Source of the DNA: Aedes albopictus | Lineage: Eukaryota; Arthropoda; Insecta; Diptera; Culicidae | Direction of reading: 5' to 3' | DNA: 64,000 nt | NCBI RefSeq assembly: GCF_035046485.1 | Contig: NC_085138.1 | Coordinates: forward strand, 90,569,228 to 90,633,227 | In this document: positions 55,681 to 64,000 of the stretch, one piece after another | Position numbering within the stretch: position 1 is the stretch's first letter | Layout: the number at the start of each line of letters is the position of its first letter | Translations under genes and position numbers: made by a program | The notes under the pieces: model-generated | The model's database searches: none | What the model was told of the DNA's origin: nothing | The model's input: only the letters and a program-made list of their open reading frames with translations

Positions 55681-56942
55681 TGGTCAAGAGAAAAACACAA
55701 GAAAGGTTTTATTCCATAATGAATTCAATTCATATTTAAATCAGAATGCGGAGCATAGTGAAGGGATGCATCCGTTTGCGAATTTTCTTAAGTTATTTTA
55801 GTAGATACCTTGAACCGAGTTGAATTAAAATTTTCCCATCTAACGCTGACCCACCCTAGTCCCCATGTACAGCTACTAATGGAGCATATTGTGGATGTGT
55901 GGTGCGTTTGCTTGGTCTTCCGCCCACGGAGTCAGGACACGACGGACGGACGTAAACACGAAACGACAGCAGCGAAAAAAGCAGCTCTGCACAAAATAAA
56001 CATCATTGCTCTTGGGTGTTGGGCATACATATATGTGCAGACTACATACATGTGCTTGTTTCCGGATGCTTCCGGTTGCACTGATTTGGTGTACAGTAGG
56101 GGTGAGAAATGCTGGGAAAGACATTCAAGAGCTGAAGGACTTGGACATGGTTTATAAGAGTTTTAAGGTGGTCTTTGGCAACGAAATGGATAGAAAGACT
56201 TTTTGAATACTAGGAGCGTTGTTACTCTTTATAGATAGTACCATCAATTACTTCAAACATATTGTTTTAAAATTTTAATTAGATTGAAGGGGAAAAATGA
56301 GATATAATAGTTTTAAAGAGGTTTTATTGTTGCTCACAACATTTTGTTGCTAATATTTCATTGAAACTGATAGTCGTAAATCTTAGAGGTTTCATCAAGA
56401 TCGTCAATGTCTACAATTCAGTTTTCTATCTTCAAGTTTTATTTCAATTTGATTCAGAATTTTCTGATCACCACTGCACTGCTGCAATATGACTGCCTTA
56501 CTTAAGCCTTCCTTGAACCCATTACTCATGCCACTGTCTTTAGCCAATGCATTACTACGGCGTTATGGTACACTGCCCGTCCCTTTCGGTGTACAAAAGC
56601 CCGTTGTCGTCGTAAAATAAACGCGCCCGGCATTGGACCACACCATAGAGCTTTTACTCGGTCGGTGACTGAACTACCAATCCATGCATTGCTCCACAAA
56701 CTATTTCAGAACGAGGAATGACAGACAATACAAACCACATCAAGTCAGGTAGCCTGAAAGCTTCTCTGCTCGGGATGGTGTGAGCTGTGTGGTGACCTAA
56801 AGAAGTCGCCAGCACAAAAAGAAGCCCTTACGGAAGCCAGAATCAAAGGCAGGCATGTCGTTTTCATCGGTCGTAATTTTAGAAAAGGGGGTGGAGGGTG
56901 GATTCCCAGATTCCCAGCCGGAAGGTTGTTAACTACTATCCA

Positions 56943-56946
<4 letters not shown>
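55681..56946. other. Unique sequence
   Basis: Non-repetitive. 55810-56160 has overlapping ORFs on both strands without a known family. 56560-56900 is GC-richer. No supported gene. Confidence 0.35.

Positions 56947-56991
<45 letters not shown>
56947..56991. repeat. (TCG)15 microsatellite
   Basis: A perfect 45-bp TCG tract. In the surrounding ORF it reads as a Val run, which is not evidence of coding. Confidence 0.95.
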
Positions 56992-57253
56992 GTCTGCTTT
57001 CATCCGTGTGTGTTGGCTTTTGTCTGACCGGAACAGAGATCCGAAAAAATGGTCTGAGTGAATCACTGTGTAGTGACATTGATGTTGATCAATTCTTAAC
57101 AGATTTTATTAATAATTTTATTAATATTATTACAGTAAGACTTTTTATGCAGGTTTTTTATGCAATTTTGAATTATGCACCTTTTTTTGTGACCTCATGA
57201 AAAGTGGAAGACTATTCAGAACCCTGCATTAGAAAATGCAATATGACGATAAC
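56992..57253. other. Unique spacer
   Basis: AT-rich towards the MITE. Nothing recognised. Confidence 0.3.
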
Positions 57254-57467
57254 TACACACTTAATTTTGAATACCGGGTTCGGTATTTTTTTGACGAAAT
57301 TAGAACAGCTGAATACAGCTATAATGGATTGTTTACCTTTTGTACCCGTTTTTGACAGTTGCTGTACTGAGCCTCAGTCAAATCGATTAGCGAAACTACC
57401 GAAATCGTAGTGCTGTTCTATTTTCGTCAAAAAAGTACCGAACAAGCAATTCAGGATTGAGTGTGTA
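57254..57467. mobile_element. 214-bp MITE
   Basis: TACACACTTAATTTTGAATA ... TTCAGGATTGAGTGTGTA are inverted ends. Inner TTTTTGACGAAATTAGAACAGC is mirrored by GCTGTTCTATTTTCGTCAAAA. GTTCGGTA/TACCGAAC motifs recall the 51222-51402 element. Confidence 0.75.
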
Positions 57468-57489
57468 TGGTAAAGGCGGTCGCGGTCAG

Positions 57490-58060
57490 AGGGCTGGGCT
57501 TTTATAGGGGAGAGCAATGGGAAGTTGTAGGGGCGTTGCAAGGAGTCTCAAGCGGTTTCAGCAGGGTACCAAGAGATCTCAGGGGCGTTTCAAAAGAGTC
57601 CTAGGAGGTTTCAGGGGGCTTCGGGGGCTCCTCAAGTGGTCCCAATGGGTCCCAGGGGAGGTTCAGTGGGTCACAGAGGCATTTAAGGGGGTTTCAGGGG
57701 GCATTTAGGGGCGTCTCAAGGAGGTTTTAGGGGGATTTCGGAGGCATTTCAGGAAGCTTCATAGATTATCATACACGCCTTTACAAAAACACTTGGATGT
57801 AAGGGTTTTCCTGAAACCCTCCTGATACGATCCTGATCTTGAATATATAAATATAATGCCCTCAAAACTCCTAAAAACTAAAATGCTTTCAAACGCCCCC
57901 ACAAGGAATACCCTTAAAACGTTCTTGAAACCCTATGGCATTCTCTGAAATGCTCATGAACCACCTTGTAACGTCTTTTGAAGGCGTTCTTAACTCTCAG
58001 GGGAGACCCCTTCCCCTGAATCGCCCTTAATCCTTTGGAGCCGGAGGGGTCATATAGGAG
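57490..58060. repeat. G-rich short-period repeat, switching strand inside
   Basis: 57490-57770 has GGGGTTTCAG-type units on plus (as at 4201-4600). From about 57790 the units appear reversed (GAAACCCTCCTGA, GAAACCCTATGG). 57881-58027 is duplicated at 60933-61075. Confidence 0.6.
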
Positions 58061-58190
58061 TTTTTGCAAATTGAGTCTCTATTAGGGAAAAATGGGGAAA
58101 TTTGTATTTGGGACTTCATTGATAACCTAGAACATCCTAAACACCATGAAATTTGGAAGAACGAAATTATTGATATACCAGTTGTTCTAA
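58061..58190. other. Spacer before tandem array
   Basis: Unique; may contain a degraded unit edge. Confidence 0.3.
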
Positions 58191-59152
58191 TAGCTAAACT
58201 TTGAGTCCTTCAAATCTACAAGAACAATTTTATGTATTTTCGCCACAAATAATAGCACTGCATAGCCTACTGGGATCCGTGAAGCTCTTGACATCTGCAA
58301 TGCCAGTTATTGACACTATAGGGCTAGCTATAGGGATATACCGGGTCAGCCAAACTATCTTGGAATTCAGAACTTCAGGTCTACACTCGTAACAGTAACC
58401 ATATCTGTTATACTGAGTCACTTTGCATAATCAACTGCAGTTTCTGGATCTGAAGTCTACTACTTTGTTATAAACCTTTGGGACATTTAGGGTCGTCCAA
58501 ATTGTTCTATAATGAAGTCCTTCAAATCTACAAGAATAGCTCTATGTATTATTACCATAATTAATAGTATTGCATAATCTGCTGGGATCCATGAAGCTCT
58601 AGAAATGTCAAATGTTATTTAGACCTACCTTGGAGTTCAGGACTTCAGGTCTACACTCGTAACAACAGCCATATCTGCTATACTGAGTAACGTTGCAAAT
58701 TTATTCGTGGTTACTGAACCAATCTGAAGTCTACTTTTTATTTTAAACCTTTGGAACAATCAGGTTCGTCCAAACTGTTCTATAATGAAGTGATTTAAAT
58801 CTACAAGAATAACTTTATGTATTTTCTCCATAAATAATAGTATTGCATAATCTGCGGGGATCCGCGAAACTCTGGAAATCTCAAATGTCATTTAGAGACA
58901 CTACAGGGATATTCCAGGTCAGCCAAACTACCTTGGAGTTCAGGACTTCAGGTCTACTCTCGTAACAACAGCCATATCTGCTATGTTGAGTAACGTTGCA
59001 TATTTATCCGTGGTTACTGGACCAATCTAAAGTCTACTATATGTTATTATAAACCTTTGGGACACCCAGGTTCGTCCATACTGTTTTATAATGAAGCCCT
59101 TCAAATCTACAATAAAAACTTTGTGTTTTAGCCATGAATAATAGCATAGCAT

Positions 59153-59421
59153 GGGGTCTCCAGTTAGCCTAGTGGTTAAGGCTATGGATCGCCAATCCGG
59201 AGACGGCGGGTTCGATTCCCGTTCCGGTCGGGAAAATTTTCTCGACTCCCTGGGCATAGTGTATCATTGTGCTTGCCTCACAAGGTACAAAATTCATGCA
59301 ATGGCAGGCAAAGAAAGCCCTCCAATTAATAACTGTGGAAGTGCTCAAAGAACACTAAGTTGGAGAGAGGCAGGCCAAGTTCCAGTGAGAACGTAGAGCC
59401 ATACAGAAGAAGAAGAAGAAG
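59153..59421 (+). mobile_element. Feilai-related SINE (second subfamily) with 13-bp target duplication
   Basis: Head GGGGTCTCCAGTTAGCCTAG (A box), B box CGGGTTCGATTCCCGTTCCG, and body sharing TAATAACTGTGGAAGTGCTC with Feilai, ending in (GAA)n. AATAGCATAGCAT at 59140-59152 and 59422-59434 is an exact target duplication. Confidence 0.9.
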
Positions 59422-59594
59422 AATAGCATAGCATAATCTGCTGAGATCCTTGAAGCTCTTGCATTCTCAAATAGCTTTTTCAGACACTATGAGTTCAGAA
59501 CTTCAGGTCTACACTCGTAACATCAGCTATATCTGACATACTGTGTAACGTTTCATAATCAATCGTGGTGACTGGACCAACTTGAAGTCTTCTA

Positions 59595-59854
59595 TCTATA
59601 TATATATAAAAATGCAGCGGCATACGTGGGACCGCGCATAACTTGCGAACGGAAGGTCCGATTTTGATCGTCTTCGTTTTGTTCTGTAAGGTTTTCACCC
59701 AAAAAAGATTTATGAGGCAAAAAACATGAAAAAATTGAGAGTTTTTGAAAATCGATCATCCATACATTTTGTGACCGGGGACATGGTCTTGGATAGAAAC
59801 TTGAAACGTCAAAAAAACGCAGTAGGCAAGACAAAGTTTGCCGGGTACAGCTAG
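59595..59854 (+). mobile_element. Non-autonomous Helitron, intact ends
   Basis: TC start after A, CTAG end before T, 3' hairpin sequence GGCAAGACAAAGTTTGCC, and the same ends as 16924-17292. 260 bp without an internal palindrome. It sits in the tandem array. Confidence 0.8.
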
Positions 59855-59890
59855 TATTATTATGGAATTTGAGGGTCGTCCAAACCAAGA

Positions 59891-60889
59891 TGTTTATAAG
59901 GAAGGTGTTAGCGTATAAGCAGTTAGTGGATGCGGGGAGTGCGGCACACTGCGGGGGGATGAAGGTGACAGCCGGCCAGTTTGTTTATGCTGCAGAACGC
60001 TACAGAAGCGTTGCTGCGCCGCATCGGCAACAACATTCTCAACACGGATAACCAATGTTGACATATTTCCATGGCACTCATAAAATGAGTAATATTCCCC
60101 CAGGTTTAAAATTTGATCGTGCCCCCGCATTTTTGTTAATTATGAATACAATGGTGATTTCTTAACCAAAAGAGATTGCTTTGCCGAAAATATTGCAAAA
60201 TATTTGCTTGAGTGGGTGTACGAGCTAATTTGCAATCCGTGTAAGTAGGAAACACTCGATGAGTGTCATGGAGTTTATTCGATTTTAGTGCTGAGAAAGT
60301 TAAGCGTGCATGGTTTCTGTGGGGTTGCTACGTTGCTAGGGCTGAAAGTTTTTGTTTGTCATCTCACTAGTGAAAAAATTGAATACAAACTTGCCAGCTG
60401 TCGTTAGGTTTTCCAATATGGCGGATGGTGGAATCTGACATATTGGATTACCTTCCTTTTACTTACCTTGGTCCAAACTGTCCTAATGTTTAGCTCTTGA
60501 TGATAACAGTAGTTAGTCTCACAATGAGCTTAAGACTGTAATCTTTAATCCCCCGGCATATCATGAGTCATTTAAAGATAGTTTTGAGATATTCTAGATT
60601 AACAAGACTACTTCAGGTCTACACTGCGTTAAGTAGTTGACACTGCGTTAAGTAGTTTTACATAATCCACTGTACTAAGCGTGTTACGAGTTCGGGTGAA
60701 GCTCTCTACTAAAATAGGCTAAAGGCAAGAACTGCTTTTCATCATTTTTATTTTCTCTTCTAATTACACTTTTCTAGGTTGTTCTAGGTTGTTCTCCATT
60801 CAACCTTCTTGGCTCTTCTAACATTCTTCTCCGTGTTTTCGCCAACTTCCCTACTTCCCGTATCTAACCGTGTGGTCACCACTTTGTCA
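59891..60889. other. Unique sequence with one array-like relic
   Basis: 60480-60690 shares ACTTCAGGTCTACACT and GGTCCAAACTGTCCTAATG with the tandem array. TAAGTAGTTGACACTGCGTT is duplicated locally. Otherwise nothing recognised. Confidence 0.35.
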
Positions 60890-61260
60890 AAGACCTTTCC
60901 TCCAGCTTTTGAAAGGCTTCAGAAACCCCGTAAAATGCTTTCAAACGCCACTACATGGAATACCCTTAAAATGCTCCTGAAACCCCATGGCATTCTCTGA
61001 AATGCTCATGAACCACTTTGTAACGTCTTCTGAAGGCGTATTTTTTTCAGGAGAGACCCTTTCCCCTGAATCGCCGCTGAAGCCCATTGAAACATCTCTG
61101 AAATCCCCTTAATGCTATTGAAATGCTCCAGAAATCCCCATCATCCCTTTAAAATGCCAACGAAGCCTGATGGAATGTTCTTTTAAGGCTCCTGAAATCC
61201 CCTGAAATAACCCCGTAAGACGCCCCTGTAGACCCTTGTAGCACCCTATTTCGGGCTCAC
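60890..61260 (-). repeat. C-rich short-period repeat (reverse of the GGGGTTTCA type)
   Basis: Units such as CTGAAACCCCATGG and CTGAAATGCTCATG. 60933-61075 duplicates 57881-58027. Confidence 0.6.
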
Positions 61261-62640
61261 TGGAAACTTCCTGGTACTTAACTCACTTGGCCCCATTTCA
61301 AATGCCCAGGAGCAAGACCTGTTCTCGCGAACCATGTTCCCTCATTAGGGCATTTTCGCCAATAGTGGAATTGTTCTCAAATTTCCCGTTCAAATCTGTT
61401 TCTACTGCTAAACTTCCACCAGGAGACCATGACTCATATTCCTAGACAGCAGTTACATGTGGTAAAATCAAGCTGGAAAGCGATAATTTGCTAGTCAAGG
61501 GGACCACTATTGGTTAAATCTTGGGGGTTCACTGTCGTCACCGATTTCATATGCTAAGAGAATACGATCTATCCAAAAGTGGACCCCAACAATCACATGG
61601 TGGACCCCGTAGGTATCAGGTATCATAATGCTGGCACGTTATCCTCCATTTGGGACGTTTGTGCCATCGCCACATATTTAAGCCTATTTCTTCATTTACC
61701 TGAGAGAGAATGGGACAAGGGATGAGAATTAGGAAAGGGAAAGGTGATGAAATAGCCAGGGGTGCCCTAGAAGAGGGAATGAACGCATAAGCGCATCGAG
61801 AGCTTATAGGACACAGGAAGAGGAAGCTATAGGAAGAGTATCTATAGCTCTTTGGAGGTAGCTTGTGACGTCATGCGACTTTGAATATGGCATTGAAAGG
61901 AACGTCATCAATCGCTTCCTCAATACTCAAGAGATCACCCTAGCAAAAAAGACGTGTGAGCGAATGCTTTTTTGAAAACGTGTACAACTTTGTGTAAAAG
62001 AGTCACTGTGGACATTTCAAATTGGGAGGCATGTGAGTTCACATGAATAGGCATGTTAGCCAGATTAACATCACATTTGTGATAATCGAGAATGCGTTTT
62101 AAGCAGATCAGAAAGAACGAGGTAACCTGGACAGATTGATGCTGTTGCACTTTTAGCTGCAGTGTAGTCGATAACAAATTTATTCATAGCTTTAAATTGT
62201 GAGACACGGCGTTGAGCGTTAATGGGTAAAGACATTGAAATTGTTATTTTCGTCCTCAAAAAAAAAAAAAAAAATAAAACAAAAAATTGCATTTAACTTT
62301 TAGATAATCATCTTTTAAATGTTTTACATTTTTTATCATTTCTCTCGAATATATTAGAACAAAATACTTCTAGAAAAGCTCCTTTGTTAAATTGAGATTT
62401 GTTTGTCTTTTTGTTTCATTTTTTTTTTGCTAAAAGAGCTTTTAACTATTTTTTTTTCTGGAAAATTACCTATGAGATTGCAGATTTTGTTACTTTGAGA
62501 TTAATGAAATTATCTTTTTGAATAATATAGCTTCTTCCGCCAATTGACATGTTGGAAAAAGGTTGGAAGTTTCCACAGAAGTGGAAATTGCGCAGTCGGA
62601 AAACGAATTGAGATTAGGTCAATTCGCTTCTTTTATGTTA
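61261..62640. other. Unique or unclassified sequence
   Basis: 61300-61900 might be an old retroelement end, but no coding is seen. 61935-62290 has short minus ORFs without similarity. An A-run is at 62257-62272. Confidence 0.3.
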
Positions 62641-63060
62641 AGTTTAAACATTGCTAAAAAAAAATCTTCCAAAGTTTGCTCGTGTTTCCACAAGAAATTT
62701 ATCCAAGAACTCCTTGCTAAACCCTTCCACGTCTTCTTCCGAAATTGCTCCATGATTATTCGTTATAAATGGTTCGTCTAGGAAACCATGCAGTGGTTTG
62801 CTCATGAATTCCTAAATGAATATTTTAGAAATTCTTGCAGCATTTCCTTAAAAAATTAAAAAACACGGAATTCCTTTAAGAACGTCTCCAAAATTTCCGT
62901 CAGTTTTTTTGAACTGCAATCTTGAGAAATATATAGAGAAACGTCTGCAAAGTTTTTGTAGGTATTTTTCAAGATTTTCCATAAAGAGATTCCTTCAAAA
63001 ATACTTTTACTCCATGAGTACTTTTTGAAAGAGGCCAACAACTTATTTGGATAACTTCTC
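62641..63060 (-). repeat. 12-bp minisatellite, first copy of a duplicated segment
   Basis: 62664-62905 is repeated at 63675-64000 in the same order, including TTGCTCCATGAT and TCATGAATTCCT landmarks. Confidence 0.65.
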
Positions 63061-63061
63061 C

Positions 63062-63328
63062 ATTCTTCTTCTCTTCTTTATGGCTCTACGTCCTCACTGG
63101 GACTTGGCCTGCCTCGCTTCAACTTAGTGTTCTTTGAGCACTTCCACAGTTATTAATTGAAGGTCTTTCTTTGCCTGCCATTGCATGAATGTGTATATTG
63201 TGAGGCAAGTACAATGATACTCTATGCCCAGGGAGTCGACAAAATTTTCCCGACCGGAACGGGAATCGAACCCGTCGTCTCCGGATTGGCGATCCATAGC
63301 CTTATCCACTAGGCTAACTGGAGGCCCC
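63062..63328 (-). mobile_element. Feilai-related SINE (second subfamily), reverse orientation
   Basis: The minus strand starts GGGGCCTCCAGTTAGCCTAG, has CGGGTTCGATTCCCGTTCCG as B box, and continues GAGCTATAGATT-like body sequence to a GAA-rich tail. Nearly identical by eye to 59153-59421, so probably a fairly recent copy. Confidence 0.85.
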
Positions 63329-63339
63329 CATATTTTTTG

Positions 63340-64000
63340 TTTGTTTCTTACTGAATTATTTACAAATTTCACAAAGGGTTTTCCAAGAAGTTTCTCCAGG
63401 TATTCGTCCAGGAAGTTCTTTAGACATTCCTCCTGAAATTCTGTCTGGAATGCCTCCAGGGATTTCTTGAGGAATTCGACTAGAGCTTCCTTGAGAAATT
63501 TCATCAAGGATTCTTTCAGAATTTCTCCACGGATTCCTCCTGATTTTTTTTAAACTGTCTTTAGAGACATCATTTTTTTATTTAAGGATAAGGGAATTTC
63601 AAGAAAGGATTTCTTCAATAGTTCTTCCATGGATTTTTTTCAATTTTTCTTAAAAATTCTTCAAAATTTGAAAAATCTGCCAAAGTTTGCTCCTACATCC
63701 ACAAGAAGTTTATCCAAGAACTTCTTGATAAACCCTTCCACGCATTCCTTCCGAAATTGCTCCATGATCATTCGTTAAAAATGGATTCCTTTTAGATTTT
63801 TTTTACATTTTTTTTTTCATAAAGTTCACCAGAGTTCGTTCAGAGTTTCTACTGAAATGCATCCAAGAGTTCTTCTAGGAAACTTTTAATTGGTCTCCTC
63901 ATGAATTCCTTAATGAATATTTTCAAAAATTCTTCCGGCATTTTCTCAAAAAAAAAAAAAAAATAAAAGTATAGAATTCTTTCAAGAACGTCTGCAAAGT
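63340..64000 (-). repeat. 12-bp minisatellite, second copy of the duplicated segment, to window edge
   Basis: 63360-63540 has regular units (AGGAAGTTCTTT, GGAATTCGACTA). 63675-64000 is the duplicate of 62664-62905, with an A-run at 63948-63963, and continues beyond the window. Confidence 0.65.

Larger units (their letters stand above)
58191..59890 (+). repeat. Tandem array of about 270-310-bp units
   Basis: Anchor TCCTTCAAATCTACAAGAA or its variants recurs at about 58204, 58516, 58789 and 59095. GACTTCAGGTCTACACTCGT and CATATCTGCTATACTGAGTA also recur once per unit. At least four units are present. The last is split by a SINE (59153-59421) and cut by a Helitron (59595-59854). A very diverged relative lies near 60480-60690. 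No coding. Confidence 0.85.

Noticed and set aside
56898..57200. ORF with poly-Val run
   Set aside because: Caused by the (TCG)15 microsatellite; no family resemblance.

Overview
The window looks like mosquito nuclear DNA, almost certainly Aedes (Culicinae). The reasons are a full-length tRNA-derived SINE of the Feilai type with target-site duplications, several related SINE families, Ty1/copia and RTE-like retrotransposon remnants, Helitrons, many TA/8-bp-TSD MITEs, and very long repeat-packed introns. No prokaryotic features, rRNA, functional tRNA or CRISPR array were seen.

Host gene content is sparse and appears to lie on the minus strand. Positions 506 down to 1 form an open, biased (Asn/Ser/Thr/Lys/Gln-rich) coding stretch that runs off the left edge. 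Its ATG has an in-frame stop upstream, and about 820 bases of 5'UTR-like sequence end at a good splice acceptor at 1328-1330. Two further unique islands, 32940-33559 and 39525-40073, each carry a good minus-strand acceptor and donor but no long ORF. I read them as non-coding 5'UTR exons, possibly of the same gene. If so, 1328-32939 would be one 31.6-kb intron and 33560-39524 a 6-kb intron. This gene model is inference.

Most of the rest is repeats. The dominant one is a degenerate 12-bp minisatellite (unit close to GGAATTCCAGGA / GGAATCCCCGAA). It fills roughly 20-25 kb in blocks that switch strand, and it makes many false ORFs coding tetrapeptide repeats (GIPx, EFxx, NSRR). Dated into it by target-site duplications are a 4.9-kb hAT-like element (18397-23303), a 185-bp hAT MITE, a 195-bp pogo/Tc1-like MITE, Feilai SINEs and a Helitron that itself holds a long palindrome.

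34.0-38.3 kb is a retrotransposon graveyard: a LINE 3' piece, a 482-bp MITE, a broken copia element, and an RTE-like endonuclease/RT split by a 164-bp MITE. 40.7-42.2 kb is a nested inverted-repeat structure. 43.4-47.1 kb contains a palindromic MITE, a 2.7-kb DNA transposon with about 500-bp inverted repeats and a decayed, unassigned DDE-like transposase, and a head-to-head SINE pair forming a 534-bp palindrome. 58.2-59.9 kb is a tandem array of about 300-bp units with a SINE and a Helitron inserted. The right edge is a duplicated minisatellite segment.

No operon-like or pathway relation exists among these features. I did not find a convincing new biological system. The best candidates for a second look are the long-TIR transposon with its duplicated arm, the 12-bp minisatellite and its strand switches, and the putative minus-strand gene with multiple 5'UTR exons.
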